Below the pieces are notes generated by a model, which worked only from the letters and a program-made list of their open reading frames with translations, was not told the DNA's origin and did no database searches. Positions 1-5,887 of a DNA stretch of 11,772 nucleotides are shown one piece after another. Both the position numbers and the translations under genes were made by a program. This stretch comes from CAYGZL01 sp964354345. Its GTDB lineage: Bacteria > Chloroflexota > Anaerolineae > Anaerolineales > UBA4823. The first letter of the stretch is position 1. Every line of letters starts with the position of its first letter. The stretch lies in assembly GCA_964354345.1 (NCBI GenBank), contig CAYGZL010000085.1, forward strand, positions 1 to 11,772, read 5' to 3'.

Positions 1-256
1 TGGCAAGCTGTACAGCATCGGGTGTCGCGCCGTTTGATTGCACCCCAAGCTGAATCAGCGCCCGGTCGGGGGTGACGTTAATCATCGCCGAGCCGGTGAC
101 TTGCACGGTCCGGCTCGAGTCACAAACCGGTTGTGGCTGTGACGTTGGGCTGGGGGGAGCTGCCTGGGCGTTAAAGGTTGGCTGGCCCGCCGAGAGCAGT
201 AGAAAGACCAGCACGGCGGCCAGAATTGCACTAACGGATGTGGGGATTTGTTTCAT
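1..256 (-). CDS. Secreted SIMPL-domain (DUF541/YggE-like) protein, N-terminal part only
   Basis: Only the first 85 codons are in the window; the gene continues past base 1. The start is the ATG at 256-254, preceded on the minus strand by a strong AGGAGGT (261-267). Residues 1-32 form a Sec signal peptide: a lysine near the start, a hydrophobic core AILAAVLVFLLLSAG, and a likely cleavage after AQA. A Pro/Gln/Ser-rich linker follows. At about residues 53-85 the mature part begins VQVTGSAMINVTPDRALIQL, which has the character of the SIMPL/DUF541 opening strand pattern (V-x-G-x-G/A-x-I-x-V-x-PD-x-A). Family members are periplasmic or extracellular, and E. coli YggE is linked to oxidative stress; the molecular activity is unknown. 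It lies 64 bp downstream of the sensor kinase on the same strand, so it may be co-transcribed with or controlled by that system. The domain call rests on a short segment. Confidence 0.8.
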   Translation of the reverse strand, partial: MKQIPTSVSAILAAVLVFLLLSAGQPTFNAQAAPPSPTSQPQPVCDSSRTVQVTGSAMINVTPDRALIQLGVQSNGATPDAVQLA

Positions 257-275
257 GTGAACCTCCTGTCGGGTG

Positions 276-284
276 TTTATATCA
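276..284 (-). promoter_or_regulatory. Possible extended -10 promoter for the SIMPL gene
   Basis: On the minus strand the kinase-SIMPL gap contains TGA-TATAAA, an extended -10 (TGN plus a hexamer matching TATAAT at 5 of 6). It lies about 20 bp upstream of the SIMPL start and would give a leader just long enough to hold the AGGAGGT site. No good -35 is present. The gene could equally be read through from the kinase. Confidence 0.3.
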
Positions 285-320
285 TCTTAGCCCCTCACCC
301 GGTCAGGAAGGAGTCAATTC

Positions 321-1796
321 TCAGTCAGTTGGGAGGCAGTTGCCGCTCGCAGGCAGAGTAAAGCGCAGGGTTGTCCCGCCTCCGGGCGTACTCTCGGCAC
401 TGATCCTTCCATCCTGGGCCAGGATCAACGCGCGGGCGATAGCCAATCCCAACCCCGCTCCTCCGGTTTGGCGATTGCGGGATGCGTCGGCTCGGTAGAA
501 GCGCTCAAAAATAAAGGGCAGGTGGTTTTCGGGGATGCCCGGCCCGCAATCGCTCACCGAGCATTGGCAAACCTTGCCGCTTTGGCTTACCTCGACCGTG
601 ATCGTGGAGCCTTCCGGGCTGTAGCGGATGGCGTTATCAAGCAGGTTGTCCAGCACCTGAGCCAGCCGATCGGAATCAGCCAAAACACAGGGCGGCTCGG
701 TGGACTCTGACACCCTCACTTCGAACTGCACCTGGCGATGGGCGGCCAGCGCAGCGAAAACTTCGCAACGGGCGCGCGCCAGCTCGCCCAGGTCGAGCGG
801 TTGGATGTGAATGTTCAGCGTTCCAGCATCAGCGCGGGTCAGCACCAGCAAATCGTTAACCAGCCTGATGAGCCGGTCTGTTTCGCGCTGCATTGAGGCC
901 AGCAAAGGTCCCCGCCCGACGGTATCGTCCAATGCGCCGTCTTCGAGGGTTTCGATGGTGCCCTTAATGACCGTCAGTGGAGTGCGCAATTCGTGGGTGA
1001 CATCGGCCACAAAGGAGTTTTTAGCCTGGTCCGACTGACGCAAGTTCTCGGTCATCGCATTGAAAGCCTGCCCCAGGCCGTTCAACTCGCGGATGCCGCT
1101 TTCGGTGGGAACGCGCTGGTTCAAATTCCCGGCGCTGACCGCCGCGACGGCACGGGCGATGTCTTCAACCGGCCGGGCGATGCGGCGGGCGAGCAAGGTT
1201 CCAGCGATGAGGGCCAGCACGAACGCCGCCAAGGCGGCTCCAGCCAGGTCAAGCAACAGGCGGGTGGGCAATCCGGCGGCGGGCAGGGGTGTAGCCACGT
1301 AGACCAGGCCCATCACTGTGCTGTCTTCAGCCAGGATGGGCGCTGCGGCATACAGAACGCGCCGGTTTTCTGCCGCGGCGACGCGCCGGATGGCTGTGGC
1401 TGGCTGGCCTTGCAAGGCCTGGGCAATTTCGGGGCGCGCGAGCAGTCCTTCAGGAGAGACGGAGGCGCTGTTTTCGGCGGGGGGCACTTGCAGCGGGGCA
1501 GCACCTTCGACCAGGGGCAGGCCGACAATCACCGCGCCTTGCTCCCCCAGCACGCGGGTATGGATACCGGGCAGGACGTTGGCGGTTTGGAGATAGGGCT
1601 CGGCAGGAATGTTGGAGAGCGGCTGGCCTTGCAGGGCTGCGGCAGTAAGCTGCGCCTGGGCCAGCATGTTTTCGCGCTGGGTTTCCAGATAGAGCGCCTC
1701 GACTCCCCGCCAGGCCAGCGTAATGGCCACCCCCATGCCGAGAAGCAGGATAGCCAGGTAACTTAAAAACAGGCGAGTGCGCAGGGGGGCAGACAT
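321..1796 (-). CDS. Sensor histidine kinase (HAMP-HisKA-HATPase), partner of the adjacent response regulator
   Basis: A 491-residue membrane histidine kinase. Order: TM1 at about residues 9-29; an extracytoplasmic sensor of about 145 residues without a recognisable named fold; TM2 at about 178-202; HAMP at about 202-254; HisKA with the H-box HELRTP (phosphorylated His268). The ATPase follows, with N-box DNLLDNAIRYS (N384, N388), G1 box DCGPGIP (D416), F-box FERFYR and G2 box GAGLGL (446-451). All catalytic motifs are intact. The frame stays open upstream, but the ATG at 1796, giving MSAPLRTRLFLSY, is chosen because it puts a basic N-terminus directly before TM1 and lies 4 bp past the regulator stop. 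No Shine-Dalgarno precedes it, so translational coupling is likely. There is no cytoplasmic PAS domain, unlike E. coli PhoR; the architecture is closer to general PhoR/BaeS-like kinases. The signal is unknown. Confidence 0.95.
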   Translation of the reverse strand: MSAPLRTRLFLSYLAILLLGMGVAITLAWRGVEALYLETQRENMLAQAQLTAAALQGQPLSNIPAEPYLQTANVLPGIHTRVLGEQGAVIVGLPLVEGAAPLQVPPAENSASVSPEGLLARPEIAQALQGQPATAIRRVAAAENRRVLYAAAPILAEDSTVMGLVYVATPLPAAGLPTRLLLDLAGAALAAFVLALIAGTLLARRIARPVEDIARAVAAVSAGNLNQRVPTESGIRELNGLGQAFNAMTENLRQSDQAKNSFVADVTHELRTPLTVIKGTIETLEDGALDDTVGRGPLLASMQRETDRLIRLVNDLLVLTRADAGTLNIHIQPLDLGELARARCEVFAALAAHRQVQFEVRVSESTEPPCVLADSDRLAQVLDNLLDNAIRYSPEGSTITVEVSQSGKVCQCSVSDCGPGIPENHLPFIFERFYRADASRNRQTGGAGLGLAIARALILAQDGRISAESTPGGGTTLRFTLPASGNCLPTD

Positions 1797-1800
1797 GGGT

Positions 1801-2493
1801 CTACGGGTTAAGCCGGTAGCCGATGCCGCGCACGGCTTCGATGCTGTCAGCCTCGGTAGATACCTCGCGCAGTTTGGCGCGCAGGCGTTTGATGGCACTG
1901 TCTACCGCGCGGGTATCACCGATGTATTCGTAGCCCCAAGCGAGTTCGAGCAGACGCTCACGGGTCAATACACGCCCGGCGTTGGTCATGAGCAGGTGTA
2001 GCAAATCGAATTCCAGACGGGTAAGCGCGAGGCTGGTTTGACCGATTGTGACGATGCGGCTTTCCGTATCCAACCGCAAGTCGCCCTTGCCGCGCAAAGT
2101 GGTGGCTGGCTCTCCAGCCAGCCGATCGGCTTGAGCGCGGCGCAGAACAGCTTTGATGCGCGCCAGCAGTTCACGCATGCTGAAGGGTTTACTGACATAG
2201 TCATCCGCGCCGAGTTCCAGGCCCACCACCCGGTCTATTTCCTCGCCCCGCGCGGTAAGCATGATGATCGGCACCTCGCTGGTCCTGCGCAGTTCTCGGC
2301 AAACATCCAGACCGTCCACTTCGGGAAGCATCAGGTCAAGCAAAATCAGGTCTGGGTTGAACTGGCGTGCCAGGCGCAGAGCCTCGCGCCCGTCGGCAGC
2401 CAGAAATACTTCATAGCCAGCCTTATGCAAATTGTAGGCCAACAAATCGGTCACAGCGAGTTCGTCATCCACCACGAGGATACGAGCGGACAT
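1801..2493 (-). CDS. OmpR/PhoB-family response regulator
   Basis: A 230-residue two-domain DNA-binding response regulator. The receiver domain (about 4-115) has the acidic pair D9/D10, phospho-acceptor D53 (in LILLDLMLP), T80 and K102 (in SKPF), all as expected for an active receiver. The C-terminal winged helix (about 125-228) ends in the typical RAVDSAIKRLRAKL recognition helix and GIGYRLNP hairpin. The frame is open for 32 codons upstream, but the ATG at 2493 is preferred: it gives the canonical MSARILVVDDE start, and an earlier start would run translation through the promoter and box. There is little Shine-Dalgarno sequence; the mapped -10 implies a very short leader. The kinase follows 4 bp after its stop. 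The Pho-box-like site in its own promoter suggests autoregulation and a PhoB-type role, but the phosphate link is inferred, since no pst or phoU gene is in view. Confidence 0.95.
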   Translation of the reverse strand: MSARILVVDDELAVTDLLAYNLHKAGYEVFLAADGREALRLARQFNPDLILLDLMLPEVDGLDVCRELRRTSEVPIIMLTARGEEIDRVVGLELGADDYVSKPFSMRELLARIKAVLRRAQADRLAGEPATTLRGKGDLRLDTESRIVTIGQTSLALTRLEFDLLHLLMTNAGRVLTRERLLELAWGYEYIGDTRAVDSAIKRLRAKLREVSTEADSIEAVRGIGYRLNP

Positions 2494-2505
2494 TTGCTGT
2501 AGGAT

Positions 2506-2536
2506 AACATAGTTTTGTGACAGGATTGTGTCAGGA
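2506..2536 (-). promoter_or_regulatory. Pho-box-like tandem repeat over the response-regulator promoter
   Basis: On the minus strand two 11-bp units lie head to tail, CTGACACAATC (2535-2525) and CTGTCACAAAA (2524-2514). This is the layout of the E. coli PhoB box: a 7-bp CTGTCAT-like half plus a 4-bp A/T-rich spacer, repeated every 11 bp. CTGACA also fits a -35, and TATGTT (plus 2506-2511) stands exactly 17 bp further on as a -10. Transcription would start near 2499-2500, leaving a leader of only about 6-7 nt before the ATG at 2493, which fits the missing Shine-Dalgarno. Confidence 0.6.
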
Positions 2537-2590
2537 TAAATCCAAGTCTCACCCCTAATAGGACGCGCTATCTCGGATGAATATAACACC

Positions 2591-2769
2591 TATGTACCGC
2601 TCACGGCAACACTGGCAATGGAGGCTGTCTATGAACGGTTCTTGGGCACTGGCAATTATTTATCCCACGGGGTTACTCACGGAGGTCACACGGTGGGCTG
2701 TGCGGCAAGGGACTCATGCTTGGTATCGAGCTTGTTATGGATCGCCAATGCACACCAGCCCCCCAATAA
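2591..2769 (+). pseudogene. Remnant of a class III (BioA/GabT-type) aminotransferase
   Basis: Two adjacent reading frames carry consecutive pieces of a class III PLP aminotransferase. Piece 1 (2591-2707) reads YVPLTATLAMEAVYERFLG, then LSHGVTHGGHTVGCAA. This matches the family pattern YLPLAATL..E.IY..F followed by F.HG.TY.GHPVGCAAALA. Piece 2 (2704-2769, shifted one frame) reads GKGLMLGIELVMDR, the family's later G-x-GLMLGIEL-x-x-DR strand. The normal spacing between these is several dozen residues, so the join at about 2704-2707 marks an internal deletion with a frameshift. The N-terminal two thirds, including the PLP lysine segment, and most of the C-terminus are gone. The closest flavour is adenosylmethionine-8-amino-7-oxononanoate or related omega-aminotransferases; the exact substrate cannot be told. 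It is non-functional and fills much of the otherwise gene-free stretch 2494-2846. Confidence 0.75.
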
Positions 2770-2808
2770 ACGCCAGGTTACATCAGATCTGGGATGCTAA
2801 CCCGAGGT

Positions 2809-2838
2809 TATAATCAGGGGATAATTATAATTTTGGAG
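2809..2838 (+). promoter_or_regulatory. Likely -10 and ribosome binding site of the asparaginase operon
   Basis: A perfect TATAAT lies at 2809-2814, about 32 bp before the asparaginase ATG. No convincing -35 stands at the usual distance. The ribosome binding site is TTGGAG (GGAG at 2835-2838), 8 nt before the ATG. A second TATAAT at 2826-2831 is too close to the start codon to leave room for this site. The whole 2806-2846 stretch is A/T-rich. Confidence 0.45.
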
Positions 2839-2846
2839 TATAAAAA

Positions 2847-3830
2847 ATGATCTTATTAGCCGCAGACAGTCAAAACAGCGGTACGGCCGTGGCATGGGAA
2901 TGGTTAAAGAGCGGAAAATCCGCCCTCGAAGCGATCGAGCAGGGCATCCGTTTGGTGGAGGCTAACCCGGCGGATCACTCGGTTGGTTTGGGTGGACTGC
3001 CGAACGCTTTAGGCAAGGTGGAGTTGGACGCGGGAGTGATGGATGGGCGGACGCGGGCCAGCGGCGCGGTGGGAGCGTTGCGCGGCTTCCTGCACCCGGT
3101 CAGTGTGGCGCTGGCGGTGATGCAGCGCCTGCCGCATGTCCTGCTGGTAGGTGAAGGCGCGGCCCGATTTGCTGCCGAGCTGGGCGCTGAAGGGGAAGCC
3201 GGCGCCACCCATAGTGGCGGCGCCAACCGGGTAGTTGCCAGCGCCAATTACTTGTTGGCTGCGGAGAGTGAGCAGCGCTGGCGGGAATGGTGTGAAAAGA
3301 TGGCATTCGATCCGGCTGATACCCAGGCCAGCTTGCTGGAGATTGTGGAAAAAGGTCGCGACCCGCGCCGCTCGGGCGGAACGACGATCTACCTGGCCAG
3401 AGATAGCGCCGGCGACCTGGCGTCGGCGACATCGACCAGTGGCTGGGCCTGGAAATATCCAGGCCGGCTGGGCGATTCCCCCATCGCCGGGGCGGGTTTC
3501 TATGCCGATAACCGCTACGGCGCGGCGGCTTGCACCGGTACCGGGGAGCTGGCCATCCGCACCAGCCTGGCGCGCAGTGCGGTGGCGTTTCTGCAGGCCG
3601 GGCAATCCGTCGAAAACGCTGTGCGGACGGCTTTGCAGGATATCCTGACGCTGCCAGGTCTGTCTCAGCCCGAGCGCAAGGCGGGCATCACGTTATATGC
3701 CATCACTCCCGCGCAGGATTACGCTGCCGGGTATGTGGCCGGCGCAGGCTGGGATGCGCCTCATTACTACATAGCAGTCGACGGCGACGCCCAGCCGCGG
3801 CATTGCGCAGCTTTCCCGGTGGATGGATGA
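2847..3830 (+). CDS. Ntn-hydrolase asparaginase / N4-(beta-N-acetylglucosaminyl)-L-asparaginase family
   Basis: A 327-residue member of the T2 asparaginase family, which hydrolyses beta-linked amides of asparagine: glycosyl-asparagine, isoaspartyl peptides or free asparagine. The precursor normally cuts itself before a Thr that becomes the nucleophile. Here SGGTTIYLARD replaces the classic HDTIGMVALD. Spacing to the substrate-binding residues identifies T179 as the nucleophile: in Flavobacterium glycosylasparaginase Thr152 is followed at +28 by Arg, +31 by Asp, and +51/+52 by Thr-Gly. Here T179 is followed by R207, D210 and T230-G231, in WKYPGRLGDSPIAGAG and CTGTGE. Cleavage would give a 178-residue alpha and a 149-residue beta chain. 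There is no signal peptide, so it is cytoplasmic. The His-Asp before the nucleophile is replaced by Gly-Gly, so the substrate may not be glycosyl-asparagine. The stop overlaps the PHP gene by 4 bp. Confidence 0.88.
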   Translation: MILLAADSQNSGTAVAWEWLKSGKSALEAIEQGIRLVEANPADHSVGLGGLPNALGKVELDAGVMDGRTRASGAVGALRGFLHPVSVALAVMQRLPHVLLVGEGAARFAAELGAEGEAGATHSGGANRVVASANYLLAAESEQRWREWCEKMAFDPADTQASLLEIVEKGRDPRRSGGTTIYLARDSAGDLASATSTSGWAWKYPGRLGDSPIAGAGFYADNRYGAAACTGTGELAIRTSLARSAVAFLQAGQSVENAVRTALQDILTLPGLSQPERKAGITLYAITPAQDYAAGYVAGAGWDAPHYYIAVDGDAQPRHCAAFPVDG

Positions 3831-4726
3831 AGAAATTTCGCTATACAACAACCACCCAATGGTTCAGAGGCAACCCCCACCTGCACAGCACCGCCTCGGA
3901 TGGCGGGATGAGCTTTGCGCAACTGGCCGAGCTGTATGCCACGGCTGGCTACCACTTCCTCTTCCGCACCGATCACTGGGTGGCCTCCGATGCGTCCCTG
4001 GATAAAGACCCCGCCCCGTTGCTTTGGCTGGATGGCATCGAGCTGGATGGCAGAGATGCGACCGGCGCTCTTTACCACGTGGTCTGCCTGGGGAAGGTGG
4101 GTTATCACTCCGGCGGCAGCTCCGGCTTTCGGCGCCAGGACGTCCTGGAAGCGAGTATGGCGGCGGCCCGCCAGCAAGGAGCGCTGTTGATCCTGGCTCA
4201 TCCCCATTGGACTGGGAATACGCTGAACGATGTTATCCGCCACCCAATCGACGGTGTTGAGGTCTACAACCATGTCTGCCACTGGCTGAATGGCAAGAGC
4301 AACGGGCTGGTGCATTGGGAAGCGCTTTTACGCCGCAACCCTCAGGCGCTGGCCCTGGCGGTGGATGATGGTCACCTGCGCCCCGAACATCCGGGCTGGA
4401 ATGGGGGCTGGATCGTGGTGAACGCGGCGGAGTGCACGGCTGAGGCGATCCTGGCGAGTATCCGCGCCGGGAATTTTTACGCCTCGTGTGGCCCCGATTT
4501 TTATGATCTGCGCTGGGACGGCGAGCGAATCCATGTGCGGACTTCGCCGGTGCAGTTCATACGCCTGGCGGGTCCAAATTCTGAAGGCCAGCGAGCTGGG
4601 TCGTTTGACGGGCGGGTCTTGATGGAGGCCAGTTTCCGCGTGCCCGAGGCATGGCCGTATGTCTATCTTGAAATCGAGGATCAGCGGGGGAAACGCGCCT
4701 GGACGAATGGGCTGTTTGTGGAATGA
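3827..4726 (+). CDS. CehA/McbA-type PHP-domain metallohydrolase
   Basis: A 299-residue protein of the PHP phosphoesterase-like superfamily, CehA/McbA subgroup. Metal-site motifs appear in order: NPHLHSTASDG (H18, H20, D25), FRTDHW (D49, H50), GIELDG (E72), H84, ILAHPHW (H125), EVYNH (E145, H149) and AVDDGH (D181, H183). A C-terminal beta-rich part of about 85 residues includes IRAGNFYASCGPDF, the usual Y-x-S-x-G-P segment of this subgroup, and ends in LEIEDQRGKRAWTNGLF. The start ATG at 3827 shares ATGA with the asparaginase stop, so the two are translationally coupled; the longer open frame upstream lies inside the asparaginase gene and is rejected. CehA proper cleaves carbaryl, but most members have unknown substrates (phosphate, carbamate or amide esters). 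Coupling to an asparaginase suggests a shared pathway. No signal peptide is visible. Confidence 0.88.
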   Translation: MKKFRYTTTTQWFRGNPHLHSTASDGGMSFAQLAELYATAGYHFLFRTDHWVASDASLDKDPAPLLWLDGIELDGRDATGALYHVVCLGKVGYHSGGSSGFRRQDVLEASMAAARQQGALLILAHPHWTGNTLNDVIRHPIDGVEVYNHVCHWLNGKSNGLVHWEALLRRNPQALALAVDDGHLRPEHPGWNGGWIVVNAAECTAEAILASIRAGNFYASCGPDFYDLRWDGERIHVRTSPVQFIRLAGPNSEGQRAGSFDGRVLMEASFRVPEAWPYVYLEIEDQRGKRAWTNGLFVE

Positions 4727-4872
4727 AGAAATTGAACCGCTAAGACCGCCAGTAGACGTATGGCTGCCAAATCGCTGTCCAGCCTGCCAATGGTCAGTTC
4801 TCCCTCCAGCAAGGAGGGAAACTGTGTTTCATCTAAATCTAAATCATAATCCCAAAGATATTGGATTGACAT
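4681..4872 (-). pseudogene. Truncated small gene (MSIQYLWDYDLDLDE protein)
   Basis: From the ATG at 4872, with AGGA 9 nt upstream, the frame reads MSIQYLWDYDLDLDETQF, then an acidic helix and GRLDSDLAAIRLL. I recall this as the start of a small uncharacterised protein found in Chloroflexota, usually continuing as GRLDRDWAAVRLLEYAPY; the memory is not checked. After RLL (about 4748) the sequence stops looking like that protein, and the remaining codons run antisense into the end of the PHP gene. So the 3' part appears lost. A GTG at 4932 that overlaps the stop of the 74-residue gene (GTGA) could add 20 hydrophobic N-terminal residues, but the ATG with its own ribosome site fits better. TATAAT lies about 20 bp upstream of it. 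Function unknown. Confidence 0.45.
4728..4755 (+). repeat. Possible fragment of an 'aaccgcnaagacngccaa' dispersed repeat
   Basis: Directly after the PHP stop the plus strand reads TTGAACCGCTAAGACCGCCA. It resembles low-complexity elements of the type AACCGCCAAGACGCCAAG that I recall scattered at gene ends in environmental bacterial genomes. Only about one unit is present. It sits exactly where the truncated small gene loses its coding pattern. Confidence 0.25.
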
Positions 4873-4928
4873 GCCGCCGATTCCTGAAAAGATTATACTC
4901 TGAAAGAAAAAGACTGATGAAAATAACT

Positions 4929-5153
4929 TCACCGTGTCTGGTCTGAATCCTTTACTTTTTCACAATTCAGGGAACACAACTGCAGTCCTAAATCCCGCAG
5001 GTGTGAGATGATCCCGTAAAGGGCCGCCTGATCCGGGATCAGACCGCTGAGAACGGTTTCATCGGGATCGGAATGGCGGATGGTTAAGCCACCGAACCAT
5101 TCCGACCACTGCTCTTGGATGTGTCCCTTGATGCGGATCTCAATCTTCTGCAT
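4929..5153 (-). CDS. Small conserved protein of unknown function (74 residues)
   Basis: The protein begins MQKIEIRIKGHIQEQWSEWF and continues through GGLTIRHSDPDETVLSGLIPDQAALYGIISHLRDLGLQL. It has the beta-alpha-beta rhythm of a small ferredoxin-like fold: strand 2-10, helix 12-19, strand 21-27, strand 33-38, the DQAALYG helix at 41-53, and strand 56-63. I recall similar EVRG...WSDWF...DQAALHG...LRDLGL proteins in Chloroflexota and Actinomycetota, without a known function. No signal peptide or membrane segment is visible. The ATG at 5153 follows a weak AAGAGA. Its TGA overlaps a possible GTG of the truncated gene downstream. It lies 136 bp downstream of the membrane-protein gene on the same strand and may share its transcript. 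Confidence 0.75.
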   Translation of the reverse strand: MQKIEIRIKGHIQEQWSEWFGGLTIRHSDPDETVLSGLIPDQAALYGIISHLRDLGLQLCSLNCEKVKDSDQTR

Positions 5154-5182
5154 TGTGCATCTCTTAGGTAGGAATGAGCGGT

Positions 5183-5272
5183 TTAAAGGGCGGCCTGAGG
5201 TTGGGACATGACAAAACTCCTATAGATTTCTTCCAGATAGCCGCCTGGCCTGGATTCGATCTCCAGGCCTGG
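5183..5272 (-). pseudogene. Open 29-codon stub ending MSQPQAAL; C-terminal relic or leader peptide
   Basis: Between two stops this frame reads PGLEIESRPGGYLEEIYRSF and then VMSQPQAAL. The GGYLEEIYRSF segment looks protein-like and loosely recalls the tails of ABC-transporter ATPases (SLEEIF..), but I cannot assign it. Alternatively only the last eight codons matter: the internal ATG at 5209 has AGGAG 7 nt upstream, and the resulting eight-residue ORF ends 29 nt before the 74-residue gene, like a leader peptide. Confidence 0.3.
5244..5272. repeat. Hairpin resembling a tRNA T-arm
   Basis: GGCCTGGA (5247-5254) and TCCAGGCC (5262-5269) form a perfect 8-bp stem around the 7-nt loop TTCGATC, with two further pairs beyond a T-T mismatch. 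The inner 5 bp plus this loop are what a tRNA T-arm looks like on the plus strand. No matching acceptor 5' strand or anticodon arm is present upstream, so it is not a tRNA gene. It starts about 18 bp past the membrane-protein stop but lacks a U-tract for an intrinsic terminator. Confidence 0.5.
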
Positions 5273-5289
5273 TCAGCCGAAACCTCCGT

Positions 5290-5859
5290 TTAGTGAGATT
5301 TGACGATCTTCTGATACACAGCCCAGACAATGGATACAAGGATGCTTATGGCAATTCCATACCCCAGCACAACACCCAGGATGCTAATCAGGGGTTGAAG
5401 TAAGGACAGGTTGAAAGTCCACACGGCATAGGCGATGACTCCCCAGAACGCCATACCTGCCAGACCACTCAGGAGGAAGGCCCAGCCTCGCCCGACGGCT
5501 TTGCTCCCGGCGACAAACACTTCGTTCTTTCCAGGTAGTATGAAAGGGGGGAGGGCGCGCAGGACCACGGTGTGTAGCCCGTACAGCAGCACGGTGAGTG
5601 AAAAGCTGACTGGGAAGGCAAACCAGGCGGTAGCAATCGCGGTCCCGCCTACAGTCTGCCAATTGATAGACAGGTACATCGCCAGGATGAAGATGCCAAT
5701 GGAAATGCACAAGCTGGCTGCCTCCAAACCCTTCATCCATTTGTGAAACACCCGGGTGGATTCTGGTTGTTGCTCCAGATACTGAGCGATCTGCAGCTTG
5801 AGTTGCTCTCTGGTTGTATTCTTTGCAATAGTCTCTTGCGCAGGCATGGTTTGGTTCAT
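5290..5859 (-). CDS. Four-helix membrane protein of unknown function
   Basis: A 189-residue protein with a charged cytosolic N-terminus (about 1-43, including a probable helix TREQLKLQIAQYLEQQ). Four hydrophobic segments follow at about 46-64, 74-98, 124-147 and 152-182. A polar loop, ALPPFILPGKNEVFVAGSK, lies between TM2 and TM3. No catalytic motif or named domain is recognisable. The start is the ATG at 5859, 8 nt after AAAGGA on the minus strand; the frame extends 19 codons upstream, but that would cover the promoter and has no ribosome site. It is the first gene after the MalT-like regulator and its terminator. It has its own promoter with TAGAT repeats just upstream, so it is a candidate target of that regulator. 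Its role is unknown; a small sensor or stress membrane protein is a guess. Confidence 0.8.
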   Translation of the reverse strand: MNQTMPAQETIAKNTTREQLKLQIAQYLEQQPESTRVFHKWMKGLEAASLCISIGIFILAMYLSINWQTVGGTAIATAWFAFPVSFSLTVLLYGLHTVVLRALPPFILPGKNEVFVAGSKAVGRGWAFLLSGLAGMAFWGVIAYAVWTFNLSLLQPLISILGVVLGYGIAISILVSIVWAVYQKIVKSH

Positions 5860-5887
5860 TCCAAATTTCCTTTCATGATTCGAATTT

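Noticed and set aside
270..301. CGGGTG ... CACCCG inverted repeat after the sensor kinase
   Set aside because: Only 6 bp of stem with a 20-nt loop and no U-tract; it overlaps the possible SIMPL promoter and would not terminate efficiently.
993..1766. Long plus-strand open frame (257 codons) opposite the sensor kinase
   Set aside because: Gly/Gln-rich translation with no domain or ribosome site; it is the antisense shadow of a clear kinase gene in high-GC DNA.
3530..3826. N-terminal extension of the PHP protein (398-residue version)
   Set aside because: The extension lies inside the asparaginase gene in another frame and is Arg/Ala/Gly-rich without PHP character; the ATGA overlap start at 3827 gives the normal N-terminus.
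4796..4823. AGTT-C-TCCCTCC / GGAGGGA-AACT hairpin as a terminator for the asparaginase-PHP operon
   Set aside because: The stem is perfect, but the following plus-strand bases GTGTTTC are a poor U-tract. The symmetry is also explained by the FPSLLEGEL codons of the truncated gene on the other strand.
5244..5272. A real tRNA gene
   Set aside because: Only a T-arm-like hairpin is present; no matching acceptor stem, D-arm or anticodon arm could be placed around it on either strand.
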